Source of the DNA: Vibrio kanaloae
GTDB lineage: Bacteria; Pseudomonadota; Gammaproteobacteria; Enterobacterales; Vibrionaceae
Assembly (NCBI RefSeq): GCF_024347535.1
Contig: NZ_AP025497.1
Span: 2,108,001-2,172,000 of the forward strand
Reading direction: 5' to 3'
Length of the DNA: 64,000 nt
Part shown: positions 1 to 9,430 of the stretch, in pieces
Numbering within the stretch: position 1 is the first letter of the stretch
Layout: each line of letters begins with the position of its first letter
Program-made: the position numbers and the translations under genes
Notes under the pieces: model-generated
Told to the model about the DNA's origin: nothing
Databases searched by the model: none
The model's input: the letters and a program-made list of their open reading frames with translations, nothing else

Positions 1-2
1 CA

Positions 3-785
3 TCAGTTCGCGAAAACTACGTTGCTCGTCTAGTAGAACTTCGTGGCGCTAAAGGTATGACTGAAGTTGTGGCTCGTGAGAAGCTAAACGATTCAGTATT
101 CCTAGGCACTATGATGCTCGAAGCGGGTGAAGTTGACGGTCTAGTTTCTGGTGCTGTTCACACAACGGCGAACACTATTGTTCCTCCGTTCCAGATCATC
201 AAGACGGCTCCTGATGCTTCTATCGTATCTTCAATCTTCTTCATGCTTCTGCCTGATCAAGTTCTTGTATACGGTGACTGTGCGATCAACCCAGATCCAA
301 CAGCAGAACAACTTGCTGAAATCGCTATCCAATCTGCAGATTCTGCTGCGGCATTCGGTATCGACCCACGTGTTGCTATGATCTCTTACTCTACTGGTGA
401 ATCTGGTAAAGGTGCAGATGTAGATAAAGTACGTGAAGCAACCAAACTTGCTCAAGAGAAACGTCCTGATCTAGTGATCGACGGTCCTCTACAGTACGAT
501 GCAGCAATCATGGAAAACGTTGCTGCTTCTAAAGCACCTAACTCTCCAGTTGCAGGTAAAGCGACAGTATTCGTATTCCCAGACCTAAACACGGGTAACA
601 CGACTTACAAAGCGGTACAGCGTTCAGCAGACCTAGTGTCTATTGGTCCAATGCTTCAAGGTATGCGCAAGCCAGTAAATGACTTGTCTCGTGGCGCTCT
701 GGTAGACGACATCGTTTACACCGTTGCTCTAACGGCTATCCAAGCGGATCAAGCAGCTCAAGCTGAAGAAAAAGTAGTTAACTAA
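3..785 (+). CDS. pta: Phosphate acetyltransferase, C-terminal part (start outside window)
   Basis: Converts acetyl-CoA and phosphate to acetyl phosphate and CoA, the first step of the Pta-AckA acetate pathway in the cytoplasm. The reading frame is open from the left edge, so this is the C-terminal part of a longer protein. It holds the conserved PTA_PTB catalytic domain: [13 protein letters not shown], then STGESGKG and VFPDLNTGN near the end. The full Vibrio/E. coli protein is about 710 residues, so roughly two thirds is missing. A strong hairpin terminator follows the stop codon. ackA is probably just upstream, outside the window. Identification is firm. Confidence 0.95.
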   Translation, partial: SVRENYVARLVELRGAKGMTEVVAREKLNDSVFLGTMMLEAGEVDGLVSGAVHTTANTIVPPFQIIKTAPDASIVSSIFFMLLPDQVLVYGDCAINPDPTAEQLAEIAIQSADSAAAFGIDPRVAMISYSTGESGKGADVDKVREATKLAQEKRPDLVIDGPLQYDAAIMENVAASKAPNSPVAGKATVFVFPDLNTGNTTYKAVQRSADLVSIGPMLQGMRKPVNDLSRGALVDDIVYTVALTAIQADQAAQAEEKVVN

Positions 786-804
786 TTTTTCTTTTGTAGA
801 GAGC

Positions 805-836
805 AAAAACCCTAGATTCTTATCTAGGGTTTTTTT
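805..836 (+). terminator. Rho-independent terminator after pta
   Basis: Stem CCCTAGA (810-816) pairs with TCTAGGG (823-829) and is followed by seven T. It ends the pta transcript and lies between two convergent genes. Confidence 0.85.
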
Positions 837-877
837 ATGTCTAATGCTTAAGGTTATTTGATGCTCTTAAGATTAAT

Positions 878-1816
878 CTAACCTCGTCCATGGGCTGATT
901 CTAAATCAAGTGCAGGCCCTTTCGGCACAACTTGGGTTGGGTTAATACCTGTGTGGCTGTAATAATAGTGACGTTTGATGTGGTAAAAATCAGTTGTTTC
1001 TTTAATACCTTCGACCTGAAACAGCTCTTTCAGGTAGCCCTGAATATTAGCGTAGTCCGCTATTCGCTGCTTGTTACACTTGAAGTGAGCCACATACACT
1101 GCGTCGAATCGAACTAAAGTGGTAAACAATCTCCAATCCGCTTCTGTAATCTTATTACCCGCCAGATAACGGTGTTCGCTAAGATGAGCATCAACTTTAT
1201 CTAACGCTTCAAATAAGGCGTCATACGCTTCTTCATAAGCTTCTTGTGTTGTCGCAAAGCCGGTGCGATAAACACCATTATTAATATTCGGATAGATATA
1301 ATCGTTCCACTCATCAATCTTGCTCGCCAATTCCCGCGGATAGTAATCATCCGTGTTGCCTGTTAACTCGTTAAATTCTGAGTTAAACATTCGGATGATT
1401 TCAGACGACTCGTTACTCACGATAGTGTTGGTTTTCTTATCCCATAAAACAGGTACTGTTACTCTTCCTGAATAGTCCGGTTTGGCTTGGGTGTAGATTT
1501 GGTGCATACGAGTGTGGCCGAAAAGAGGTTCCGGTAACCCCATTTGCCAACCTTCGCTCATCATGTCTGGGCAGACTACCGTCACATCAATATGATCAGT
1601 TAGGCCTTTCAGCTCACGGAAGATCAGAGTTCGGTGCGCCCAAGGGCAAGCTAATGATACATATAAATGATAACGGCCGCTTTCTGGCTGAAATTGTGCG
1701 TCCTGCTTATTCTCGACCCAGTAACGAAAGCCTGCGTCTTCACGAACGAACTTACCGCCGCTTTCTTTGGTGTCGTACCACACATCGTGCCAAACACCTT
1801 CAACTAACTTGCCCAT
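878..1816 (-). CDS. yqjG: Glutathione S-transferase family protein, glutathionyl-hydroquinone reductase type (YqjG/Xi class)
   Basis: Likely reduces glutathionyl-hydroquinones using glutathione in the cytoplasm. The 312-residue product has the Xi-class signature: catalytic Cys57 in the ACPWAHR motif of a thioredoxin-like N-terminal domain, then an all-helical GST C-terminal domain. Length fits the family (about 310-330). The start is the ATG at 1816, which has an AGAGG Shine-Dalgarno sequence seven bases upstream; the longer frame begins with a TTG and lacks support. It is a single gene convergent with pta. The exact substrate is not visible from sequence; the assignment rests on the Cys-Pro-Trp motif and overall resemblance. 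Confidence 0.85.
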   Translation of the reverse strand: MGKLVEGVWHDVWYDTKESGGKFVREDAGFRYWVENKQDAQFQPESGRYHLYVSLACPWAHRTLIFRELKGLTDHIDVTVVCPDMMSEGWQMGLPEPLFGHTRMHQIYTQAKPDYSGRVTVPVLWDKKTNTIVSNESSEIIRMFNSEFNELTGNTDDYYPRELASKIDEWNDYIYPNINNGVYRTGFATTQEAYEEAYDALFEALDKVDAHLSEHRYLAGNKITEADWRLFTTLVRFDAVYVAHFKCNKQRIADYANIQGYLKELFQVEGIKETTDFYHIKRHYYYSHTGINPTQVVPKGPALDLESAHGRG

Positions 1817-1931
1817 ATCTAAACCTCTGCCTTGCAAATCTTTTCTCTAGTATAAAAAAGTCCCATTTTTTCAAAACTAGAATAAGTTGGCTTAGTTGTT
1901 CGAATTATTTGAAGAAGGTTTGTTTAGGTAC

Positions 1932-1963
1932 AAAAAAAGCGCAACTCATAAACAAGTTGCGCT
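1932..1963 (-). terminator. Terminator of the opp operon
   Basis: Stem AGCGCAACT (1938-1946) pairs with AGTTGCGCT (1955-1963). Read on the minus strand it is followed by a run of T (A-run 1932-1938 on the plus strand). It lies just beyond the oppF stop codon. Confidence 0.88.
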
Positions 1964-1999
1964 TAAGCCTGTCACAGGCTGAACCGTATCAAACGGGTT

Positions 2000-2986
2000 C
2001 TAGACTTGTACGTGCAAGCAAGATACTGCGTGTACGTCATCGCCTTGAATGGTTGGCTTGGTTTGCGCGCAGGCCTCAGTTGCTTCAGGGCAACGAGTAC
2101 GGAACACACAACCTGATGGTGGGTTGATTGGCGATGGTAAATCACCTTCCAACATCTGAATCGTTTTGCTGCGCTCTAAGCGAGGGTCTGGAATTGGAAC
2201 TGCAGACATCAGGGCTTTGGTGTATGGGTGCTTGGGGTCAGCGAATAAAGCATCCGATTCACCCAGCTCTACCGCGTTACCTAAGTACATCACCAATACA
2301 CGGTCAGAGATGTGTTTAACCACTGACAAATCATGCGCGATGAATACCAAAGACAAACCTAACTCTTTCTGTAGTTCCATAAGAAGATTTACGACTTGAG
2401 CTTGGATAGACACATCAAGTGCTGAAACAGGCTCATCACAGATGATCATCTTAGGTTTCAGAATAAGCGCACGCGCAATACCGATACGCTGACATTGACC
2501 ACCAGAGAATTCATGCGGATAACGGTTGATTACGTTTGGCAGCAAACCAACCTTTGCCATCATCTCTTTAACTCTGTCCTTCACTTCCTGTTTAGAAAGC
2601 TCTGGATAGAAAGTTTGTAGAGGCTCGGCAATGATGTCGCCTACTGACATACGTGGGTTAAGCGACGCTAGCGGATCTTGGAAGATCATCTGAATTTCTT
2701 TACGAGTCTCACGACGTTTCACTTCTTGCATCTTAGTTAAGTCTTGACCTAACCACATTACTTGACCGTCAGTTGCTTCAACCAAGCCGATAATAGCGCG
2801 TGCAAACGTTGATTTCCCACAACCTGACTCACCTACTACGCCCAGCGTTTCACCTTCGTAAAGATGAACATCCACACCATCAACCGCTTTTAGGTTTGAT
2901 GGTTTCGCCCATGGCCAAGCTGACTTAGCCGCGATGCTAAAGTGAACTTTCAGGTCTTTAATATCTAATAGTAATTCTTTACTCAT
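2000..2986 (-). CDS. oppF: Oligopeptide ABC transporter, ATP-binding protein OppF
   Basis: One of two ATPases that power oligopeptide import through OppBC at the inner membrane. The 328-residue product has Walker A GESGCGKS, signature FSGGQCQRIGIARAL, Walker B MIICDEPVSALD, and the C-terminal oligopeptide/dipeptide-transporter extension with RTRCPEA, a Cys-rich segment typical of OppD/OppF. I place the start at the ATG at 2986, which overlaps the oppD stop as ATGA and so suggests translational coupling. The longer frame to 3004 would begin with TTG. It is the last gene of oppABCDF and is followed by a terminator. Confidence 0.95.
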   Translation of the reverse strand: MSKELLLDIKDLKVHFSIAAKSAWPWAKPSNLKAVDGVDVHLYEGETLGVVGESGCGKSTFARAIIGLVEATDGQVMWLGQDLTKMQEVKRRETRKEIQMIFQDPLASLNPRMSVGDIIAEPLQTFYPELSKQEVKDRVKEMMAKVGLLPNVINRYPHEFSGGQCQRIGIARALILKPKMIICDEPVSALDVSIQAQVVNLLMELQKELGLSLVFIAHDLSVVKHISDRVLVMYLGNAVELGESDALFADPKHPYTKALMSAVPIPDPRLERSKTIQMLEGDLPSPINPPSGCVFRTRCPEATEACAQTKPTIQGDDVHAVSCLHVQV

Positions 2987-3954
2987 TTTGTCCAAGTCTC
3001 CCAATCAGAAAAACAAGCACGCTGACGATCTTTTGCAAATGGCTGCAAAATTGGTGCTTCTTGCTTACAACGGTCCATTACACGGTGACAACGATCCTGA
3101 TAAGGACAACCTGTAGGCAGGCGAAGTAAGTTAGGAGGGTTACCTGGAATCGTCGGTAGAATTTCACCTTCGGTATCTAAACGAGGGATCGCTTTCAGTA
3201 AGCCTTCAGCGTATGGGTGGCTTGGCTCGTAGAAAATTTCATCAACCGTACCGTATTCCATAGTACGACCAGCGTACATCACAAGTACTTTTTCACATGA
3301 TCCCGCAACCACCCCCAAATCATGGGTAATCATGATAATTGCCGTATTAAACTCATCTTTCAATTCGTTCAGCAATTCCATGATTTGCGCCTGAATAGTT
3401 ACATCCAAAGCGGTTGTCGGTTCATCCGCGATAAGCAGTTTTGGACGACACAATAGCGCCATTGCAATCATCACACGCTGACGCATACCGCCAGAAAACT
3501 CATGCGGATACATAGTAATACGCTTGCGAGCTTCAGGGATTTTCACCGCTTCAAGCATGCGTACTGATTCTTCAAACGCTTCTGCTTTACCCATGCCTTT
3601 ATGTAGCATAAGTACTTCCATCAACTGATCACTTACTTTCATGTAAGGATTCAGTGATGTCATTGGATCTTGAAAGATCATTGCGATCTGTTCGGCGCGA
3701 ACCTTGTTAAGTTCTTTCTCTGGCAAATTGAGAATTTCATTGCCTTCAAACTTCGCACTTCCTGAAATAATGCCGTTCTTCGCCAGCAGTCCCATCAGTG
3801 CAAATACCGTTTGAGATTTACCTGAACCTGACTCACCCACGATACCCAGAGTTTCGCCTTGGTTGAGTGAGAAATTCAGATCATTTACTGCGGTGACGAT
3901 ACCATCTTGCGTGGTAAATTCTACGCGCAGATCTTTGACATCTAATAAGCTCAT
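2983..3954 (-). CDS. oppD: Oligopeptide ABC transporter, ATP-binding protein OppD
   Basis: The partner ATPase of OppF (323 residues). Visible motifs are Walker A GESGSGKS, signature FSGGMRQRVMIAMAL, Walker B LLIADEPTTALDVT, a switch histidine in ITHDLGVVAG, and the C-terminal Cys segment CPYQDRCHRVMDRC, which in this family has been linked to iron-sulfur binding. The ATG has AAGGA a suitable distance upstream. It overlaps oppF by four bases and follows oppC after about 40 bases, consistent with one transcript from oppA. Confidence 0.95.
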   Translation of the reverse strand: MSLLDVKDLRVEFTTQDGIVTAVNDLNFSLNQGETLGIVGESGSGKSQTVFALMGLLAKNGIISGSAKFEGNEILNLPEKELNKVRAEQIAMIFQDPMTSLNPYMKVSDQLMEVLMLHKGMGKAEAFEESVRMLEAVKIPEARKRITMYPHEFSGGMRQRVMIAMALLCRPKLLIADEPTTALDVTIQAQIMELLNELKDEFNTAIIMITHDLGVVAGSCEKVLVMYAGRTMEYGTVDEIFYEPSHPYAEGLLKAIPRLDTEGEILPTIPGNPPNLLRLPTGCPYQDRCHRVMDRCKQEAPILQPFAKDRQRACFSDWETWTK

Positions 3955-3996
3955 TATTGCTTCCTTAATCTTTTATAGCTTTTGATTGCTATTTCG

Positions 3997-4905
3997 TTAT
4001 CTGTCTTTTGGATCAAGCGCGTCGCGCAGACCATCACCTACGTAGTTAAAGCAGAACAGCGTAACTACCATGAATGCCGCTGGGAATGCCAGTTGCCAAA
4101 TTGCAACTTCCATTGTTTGCGAACCTTCTTGTAACAGCGCGCCCCAACTTGTCATAGGCTCTTGAACACCAAGACCAAGGAAAGATAAGAATGATTCTGT
4201 AAGGATCATGCTTGGAATCAGTAGCGTTGAGTAAACCGCAACAATACCCAATACGTTCGGTACGATATGACGTGTAATGATTTTCCATTTGCTGACACCA
4301 CATACGTGAGCAGCTTCAATGAACTCTTTACTGCGTAAACTCAACGTTTGACCACGTACAATTCGTGCCATATCGAGCCAAGCAATCGCACCGATAGCAA
4401 CAAAGATGAGTACGATATTACGGCCAAAGAACGTTACCAATACGATCACGAGGAACATGAATGGCACCGCGTATAAGATCTCTAGGATACGCATCATCAC
4501 TCGGTCAGTACGACCACCAATGAAGCCTGAAGCAGCACCGTAAAGCGTACCAATCAGGACTGCTACGAATGCGCCCATCACACCCACCATAAGAGAGATA
4601 CGGCCACCAATCATCGTACGAACATATAGGTCACGACCTAAACTGTCAGTACCAAACCAGTGATCAGCATTTGGACCTACGTGCATTGCGTACCAGTCAG
4701 TGTCATCGTAAGCATGCTGCGCAAGCATCGGTAAGAAGATTACCGATAGCACCATAATCGTTAGAATGAACAGACTGATCATTGCGGCTTTGTTTCGCAT
4801 AAAACGAATACGTGCATCCTGCCACAAGCTACGACCTTCAATTTCCAAACTCTCAGAGAAGTTTTCGATCGCTTCTAAATTTTCTTTTTTATTCAACATA
4901 ACCAT
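3997..4905 (-). CDS. oppC: Oligopeptide ABC transporter, permease OppC
   Basis: Inner-membrane permease that forms the translocation channel with OppB. The 302-residue product has an N-terminal cytoplasmic segment (LEIEGRSLWQDARIRFMRNK, as in E. coli OppC), a first membrane helix, a periplasmic stretch, and five further helices. The EAA loop EAAHVCGVSKWKIITRHIVPN contacts the ATPases. Two in-frame ATG codons (residues 1 and 3) could each be the start; the second is better spaced from the AGGGA sequence. It lies nine bases after oppB. Confidence 0.95.
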   Translation of the reverse strand: MVMLNKKENLEAIENFSESLEIEGRSLWQDARIRFMRNKAAMISLFILTIMVLSVIFLPMLAQHAYDDTDWYAMHVGPNADHWFGTDSLGRDLYVRTMIGGRISLMVGVMGAFVAVLIGTLYGAASGFIGGRTDRVMMRILEILYAVPFMFLVIVLVTFFGRNIVLIFVAIGAIAWLDMARIVRGQTLSLRSKEFIEAAHVCGVSKWKIITRHIVPNVLGIVAVYSTLLIPSMILTESFLSFLGLGVQEPMTSWGALLQEGSQTMEVAIWQLAFPAAFMVVTLFCFNYVGDGLRDALDPKDR

Positions 4906-4914
4906 GCGTCCCTG

Positions 4915-5835
4915 CTAGTAGCGAATTTTCGGGTCAATAAGCGCTAGTAAAATATCAACAATTGCGTTGAACAAGATAAATAGGAAACCAATCAGAATGG
5001 TTACACCCATTACTAACGAATAATCACGGTTAAACGCAGCGTTAACAAACAGCTTACCAATGCCCGGTAGGCCAAAGATGGTTTCAACAACAACTGAACC
5101 TGTAATGATACCGACAAACGCTGGTCCCATGTATGACACAACTGGTAGCATTGCTGGCTTAAGTGCATGTTTAAGAACAATATAACGGTAGCTTAGACCT
5201 TTAGCTCGAGCAGTACGGATAAAGTTACTATTTAAGGTTTCGATCATGCTCCCGCGAGTGATACGAGCAAAGGTTGCTACATATAGAAGAGACATCGCAA
5301 TAACCGGTAGAACGAGGTATTTAGCCGACCCATCGAGCCAACCACCGGCAGGAAAAAGGTTTAAGTGTAAAGAAAACACATAGATAAGAGCTGGAGCCAA
5401 TACAAACGAAGGCATTACAACACCGAGCATGGCGGTCGACATTATGGTGTAATCAACCCAGGTGTTGTGCTTCAGCGCGGCTATCGTCCCTATGGTAACC
5501 CCCATTAATAACGTAAAGATAAAAGCAACAAGGCCTACCTTTGCCGATACAGGAAGTGCAACCGAGATTAACTCGTTAACAGAGTAATCTAAATATTTGA
5601 ACGAAGGGCCAAAATCACCTTGTAGAATATTGGTCAAGTACGTGGTGTACTGCTCAAATACAGGTTTATCTAAGCCATATTTTGCTTCGATGTTCGCCAT
5701 AACCTCTGGCGGTAATGGACGTTCGCTTGAAAACGGATTGCCCGGAGCAAAACGCATAAGAAAAAAAGAGATAGTGATCAACACCAACATGGTTGGAATC
5801 GCTTCAAATATCCTTTTCATAATGAATTTAAACAT
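4915..5835 (-). CDS. oppB: Oligopeptide ABC transporter, permease OppB
   Basis: Inner-membrane permease partner of OppC (306 residues, the usual length). It starts with the characteristic MFKFIMKRIFEAIP helix, has six predicted membrane helices, and an EAA loop at RTARAKGLSYRYIVLKHALK. The C-terminal part IFGLPGIGKLFVNAAFNRDY is typical of dipeptide/oligopeptide permeases. It follows oppA by about 116 bases. Operon order oppA-B-C-D-F is the same as in E. coli. Confidence 0.95.
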   Translation of the reverse strand: MFKFIMKRIFEAIPTMLVLITISFFLMRFAPGNPFSSERPLPPEVMANIEAKYGLDKPVFEQYTTYLTNILQGDFGPSFKYLDYSVNELISVALPVSAKVGLVAFIFTLLMGVTIGTIAALKHNTWVDYTIMSTAMLGVVMPSFVLAPALIYVFSLHLNLFPAGGWLDGSAKYLVLPVIAMSLLYVATFARITRGSMIETLNSNFIRTARAKGLSYRYIVLKHALKPAMLPVVSYMGPAFVGIITGSVVVETIFGLPGIGKLFVNAAFNRDYSLVMGVTILIGFLFILFNAIVDILLALIDPKIRY

Positions 5836-5951
5836 AAACTCACTCTTTCAGTCTGTGACAATGAAAATTAGAAAAACGCTACATGCACACCCTGTGCATG
5901 TAGTGTCTGTATCGTTATAGTTATATTAACTTTTTATAATCGAAGCGCTTA

Positions 5952-7583
5952 TTATTGAGCTTTGATATAGAGGTCTTTTGAGTAGATTTTCTCTTCCGCA
6001 TTATTAGCTGGGAAGCCACCGACATGCGGGTTCAGTAAACGTGTTTTTACGTACTGATAAATAGGAGCAATAGGCATCTCATTCGCCATTAGCTTTTCTG
6101 CTTCTAAATACAGAGCGGTACGTTCTTGTTCTGACGTTGAATTAATAGCCTTGTCCATCAAAGCGTCATAATCGGTATTTCCCCAATGTTGGCCGCCTGT
6201 TGTATTAGCACTAACCATCAAGGTTAAAAATGTAGATGCTTCGTTGTAATCACCACACCAACCTGCACGAGCGACTTCAAAGTTGCCGGTATCTTTAGAA
6301 GATAGGTAAGTTTTCCACTCTTGGTTTTCAAGCGTAATTTTAAGCCCTAGCGTTTTCTTCCACATAGAACCAAGAGCTACTGCAACTTTCTTGTGGTTCT
6401 CATCAGTGTTATACAGGAGAGAGAACTCGAGAGGGTTATCTTTTCCAAAACCTGCTTCTTCAAGAAGGCGCGCCGCTTCGGCGTTACGTTCTTTTTGAGA
6501 CATTTTACCGTACTGAGGAAGCTCAGGATCAAATCCAGCCGTGATCTCCGGCGTCAAGAAGTACGCAGGTTTCTGTCCTTGCCCCATAATGGCGCCAGCA
6601 ACTATGTCACGATCAATCGCATAAGAAATCGCTTTACGTACACGTACATCATCGAAAGGCTTTTTCTTAGTATTGAATGAGTAGTAGTAACTACAAAGAT
6701 TACCCACGACGGAAAGGTCTTCTGGGTGCTCCTTTTTCATACGCTTGAAATGCTCAATTGGCAAATCATACGTGAAGTCGATTTCACCGGATAAAAAGCG
6801 GTTCATTTCCGCTACTTGATTTTCGATTGGTAGGAACGTTACTTTATTGAGAACGGTATGATCGTTATCCCAGTAATTTTCATTACGAACTAACTCAAGA
6901 CGCTCATTAACGACCCATTGATTTGGAACAAATGCACCGTTACCAACGAAGTGATCTGGCTTAGTCCATTGGTCACCATATTTTTCAACAGTTGCCTTAT
7001 GCACTGGCTTCACTGTGGTATGGCCCATCATCATTACGAAGTATGGTACCGCTGTTTCTAATTCAACAACAAGCGTATATTCATCTACAGCTTTAACGCC
7101 GAGTTCACTCTTGTCCTTCTTACCCGCTACGATGTCTTTCGCGTTCACCATCTTAGTATATTCCATGTACCAAGCGTATGGAGAAGCAGTGGCAGGATCG
7201 ACTGCACGTTGCCAACTGTAAACGAAATCTTCAGCTGTTACAGGATCGCCATTAGACCATTTTGCATCTTTACGTAGGTGGAAAGTGAATGTTTTGTTGT
7301 CTGTCGTTTCCCAACTTTCGGCTACCCCTGGGATAGTGTTACCTTCGCCGTCTTGGTTCACTAGACCTTCTAAAAGATCACGAATTACGTGAGATTCTGG
7401 TACACCTTGAGATTTGTGAGGGTCGATAGTCGCAACTTCAGTACCGTTACCGCGGACCAGTTCCTGAACTTTTGCTAGTTCTGTACCTGCTGGAACGTCA
7501 GCAGCGATAGAAAGAGTAGAAGTGGCAGCCACTGCCAGACCTGCACCTAGAAGAAGGGCTTGAGTGATTTTATTCTTGTACAT
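5952..7583 (-). CDS. oppA: Periplasmic oligopeptide-binding protein OppA
   Basis: Captures oligopeptides in the periplasm and delivers them to OppBCDF. The 543-residue product begins with a clear Sec signal peptide (MYKNK, hydrophobic core, cleavage probably after SIAA near residue 28). The mature part is an SBP_bac_5 domain, including the family pattern GVAESWETTDNKTFTFHLR and DVRVRKAISYAIDRD. The ATG has GGAG about ten bases upstream. It is the first gene of the operon and has a long upstream region, so the operon promoter should lie there. A gap of over 100 bases to oppB leaves room for a processing or attenuation site, but I see no clear hairpin. Confidence 0.95.
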   Translation of the reverse strand: MYKNKITQALLLGAGLAVAATSTLSIAADVPAGTELAKVQELVRGNGTEVATIDPHKSQGVPESHVIRDLLEGLVNQDGEGNTIPGVAESWETTDNKTFTFHLRKDAKWSNGDPVTAEDFVYSWQRAVDPATASPYAWYMEYTKMVNAKDIVAGKKDKSELGVKAVDEYTLVVELETAVPYFVMMMGHTTVKPVHKATVEKYGDQWTKPDHFVGNGAFVPNQWVVNERLELVRNENYWDNDHTVLNKVTFLPIENQVAEMNRFLSGEIDFTYDLPIEHFKRMKKEHPEDLSVVGNLCSYYYSFNTKKKPFDDVRVRKAISYAIDRDIVAGAIMGQGQKPAYFLTPEITAGFDPELPQYGKMSQKERNAEAARLLEEAGFGKDNPLEFSLLYNTDENHKKVAVALGSMWKKTLGLKITLENQEWKTYLSSKDTGNFEVARAGWCGDYNEASTFLTLMVSANTTGGQHWGNTDYDALMDKAINSTSEQERTALYLEAEKLMANEMPIAPIYQYVKTRLLNPHVGGFPANNAEEKIYSKDLYIKAQ

Positions 7584-8153
7584 TTAATAAACTCCAAGTT
7601 TTTTGTATTGCATCCATGACTTCTTTGCTCGGTTCACTGAAAGGCAGTGATTTAGATGTATTTAGCTCAAATATTAAGCATTAAAACCTAAAACCTTACA
7701 AAGATTGCGGCTCACACTATCAACCATTGAAGTAATTTGCTATTAACATGTCGCAAAAAATCGGAGAATTTCCCAAAATATTCATGATATCAGTGTAAAT
7801 ATCTAATAAAAACCTAATGCGTAGTGAATTACACAGAGTAACTTTATTAAGAAACAGCCTTTAGTGTTGATGTATCTGTATTGATACTTTTTTTTAGCAT
7901 CTTGTCCTATAACACCGCCAGAAAATTAACATTAATGCCACATTAAATCTAATTGCATATCACATATCACCTAAACAGACTGCACTATTTGTGAGGGTCA
8001 TCACTTTAAACAAAATAGCATAGTGTTCTGCACTAAAACGGATAAAGCGACGCACCAATCCAGACCAAATAAGCCCTTGAATTTACATGCAATCTAGCCG
8101 AGTAATTATTTATCAGGACAACGTTTTTTATACAAAAACTTTATAGTATCCAC
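7584..8153. other. Long AT-rich intergenic region upstream of oppA
   Basis: About 640 bases separate the oppA start from the moaE stop. No open frame here has convincing coding features. The part next to oppA should hold the operon promoter and a leader with the GGAG ribosome site. The distal part holds a CRP-like site and the moaE terminator. I found no confident -10/-35 pair and no terminator that would mark a separate small RNA gene. Confidence 0.6.
7990..8005. promoter_or_regulatory. Possible CRP-binding site
   Basis: The sequence TGTGA-GGGTCA-TCACT matches the CRP consensus TGTGA-N6-TCACA at nine of ten positions. It lies about 400 bases upstream of oppA, far for direct activation unless the opp promoter is also distant. 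A chance match in AT-rich DNA is possible. Confidence 0.35.
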
Positions 8154-8177
8154 AAAAAAACCGACGTTAATCGTCGG
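8154..8177 (-). terminator. Terminator of the moa operon
   Basis: Stem CCGACG (8161-8166) pairs with CGTCGG (8172-8177). On the minus strand a run of seven T follows (A-run 8154-8160 on plus). It lies 40-odd bases beyond the moaE stop. Confidence 0.85.
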
Positions 8178-8220
8178 CTTTCTACTGTTTACTTCTGGAT
8201 CAAACACAATGTTGAGAGGC

Positions 8221-8694
8221 TTACTTTCCCCAACGCTCCGCAGCTTTTGCATCTGAATCTCGAGAATCGACCCAACGAGTCGCCTCGGTAGTACGTTCTT
8301 TTTTCCAAAACGGAGCTTTGGTTTTGAGGAAATCCATAACAAACTCACAGGCTTCAAAGGCTGAACTGCGATGCGCACTGGATACACCAACGTAAACTAT
8401 CTGATCACCGATATCTAGGTCACCAACGCGGTGAATCACTCGCATCTTCTGAATAGGCCAGCGCGCTTCAGCTTGATCACAAATCTCGCTCAGCGACTTC
8501 TCTGTCATGCCAGGGTAATGCTCCAGAGACAAACCAATCACATTGTCGCCAAGATTCATGTCCCGAACTTTACCGACAAACGTCACTACCGCTCCTGCAG
8601 CTGTGCCTTGAGCTAGATAATCGTATTCGTCACCCACAGAAAAATCATCTGCAGTAACTACTACTCTTAGATCTATAACTCGAGAATCATTCAT
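8221..8694 (-). CDS. moaE: Molybdopterin synthase, large subunit MoaE
   Basis: Large catalytic subunit of molybdopterin synthase, which inserts two sulfurs into cyclic pyranopterin monophosphate using thiocarboxylated MoaD. The 157-residue product has the family motifs GAVVTFVGKVRD, LEHYPGMTEK, IHRVGDL, SSAHR and the active-site lysine segment APFWKKE. The C-terminus ends RWVDSRDSDAKAAERW, common in proteobacterial MoaE. It starts two bases after the moaD stop and is the last gene of moaABCDE. Confidence 0.96.
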   Translation of the reverse strand: MNDSRVIDLRVVVTADDFSVGDEYDYLAQGTAAGAVVTFVGKVRDMNLGDNVIGLSLEHYPGMTEKSLSEICDQAEARWPIQKMRVIHRVGDLDIGDQIVYVGVSSAHRSSAFEACEFVMDFLKTKAPFWKKERTTEATRWVDSRDSDAKAAERWGK

Positions 8695-8696
8695 AC

Positions 8697-8942
8697 TTAG
8701 CCTCCCGTTACTGGCGGGAAAAAAGCGACTTCATCGCCATCTTTCACTTCCGTAGTCAAAGGTACGATGGATTGGTTAAGCGCAGCGAGAAGCTTGCCCT
8801 CTTCCAATGCGATGTCCCATTTCCCTTCTTTTTCTACAAGATGGCTACGAATCGCTTCAATCGTCTTGAACTGTGCATCAACTTCAACGCTGTCCACACC
8901 AACCAGTTCACGAGTTTGAGCAAAGAAGAGTACTGTAATCAT
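8697..8942 (-). CDS. moaD: Molybdopterin synthase sulfur carrier subunit MoaD
   Basis: Small ubiquitin-like sulfur carrier (81 residues). It ends in the required Gly-Gly tail (FFPPVTGG), which is adenylated by MoeB and then thiocarboxylated. The beta-grasp fold pattern starts [15 protein letters not shown]. Its start overlaps the moaC stop by four bases (ATGA), indicating coupled translation, and moaE follows almost directly, as expected for subunits of one enzyme. Confidence 0.96.
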   Translation of the reverse strand: MITVLFFAQTRELVGVDSVEVDAQFKTIEAIRSHLVEKEGKWDIALEEGKLLAALNQSIVPLTTEVKDGDEVAFFPPVTGG

Positions 8943-9418
8943 GATTCCACCTTGAAGTGACCTGATTTACCACCCGTCTTCTCTAACAGGCGTACGTTCT
9001 CGATAACAATGTCTTTCTGAACAGCTTTACACATATCGTAAATAGTCAACGCAGCGACCGAAGCTGCGGTCAGCGCTTCCATTTCTACGCCTGTCTTACC
9101 AGCAAGCTTACAGACAGATTCGATACGAACCTTGTTTTCAGATTTGATTGCTTCAAGCTGAACTTCTACTTTAGTCAGTAGCAAAGGATGACACAGTGGA
9201 ATCAGATCCCATGTCTTCTTAGCCGCTTGGATACCAGCAATGCGTGCCGTTGCGAAAACATCACCTTTATGGTGGCTACCAGAAACAATCAGCTCTAGCG
9301 TTTCAGCAGACATTTGAACGTAAGCTTCCGCTCTTGCTTCGCGTACCGTTTCCGCTTTAGCCGATACATCGACCATGTTTGCTTCGCCAGACGCGTTAAT
9401 GTGTGTAAATTGGCTCAT
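8939..9418 (-). CDS. moaC: Cyclic pyranopterin monophosphate synthase MoaC
   Basis: Works with MoaA in the first step of Moco synthesis, turning 3',8-cyclo-dihydro-GTP into cyclic pyranopterin monophosphate. The 159-residue product carries [16 protein letters not shown] near the start, the conserved [29 protein letters not shown], and TIYDMCKA, with the conserved Lys/His residues in place. Length is normal. It lies twelve bases after moaB and overlaps moaD. Confidence 0.96.
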   Translation of the reverse strand: MSQFTHINASGEANMVDVSAKAETVREARAEAYVQMSAETLELIVSGSHHKGDVFATARIAGIQAAKKTWDLIPLCHPLLLTKVEVQLEAIKSENKVRIESVCKLAGKTGVEMEALTAASVAALTIYDMCKAVQKDIVIENVRLLEKTGGKSGHFKVES

Positions 9419-9430
9419 ACTAAAACCGCC

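Noticed and set aside
1817..1837. Longer starts for several genes (for example 1837, 3004, 42292, 43783, 49518, 50584)
   Set aside because: These open frames begin with TTG and lack a Shine-Dalgarno sequence. An internal ATG with a good ribosome site or a stop-start overlap gives the expected N-terminus.
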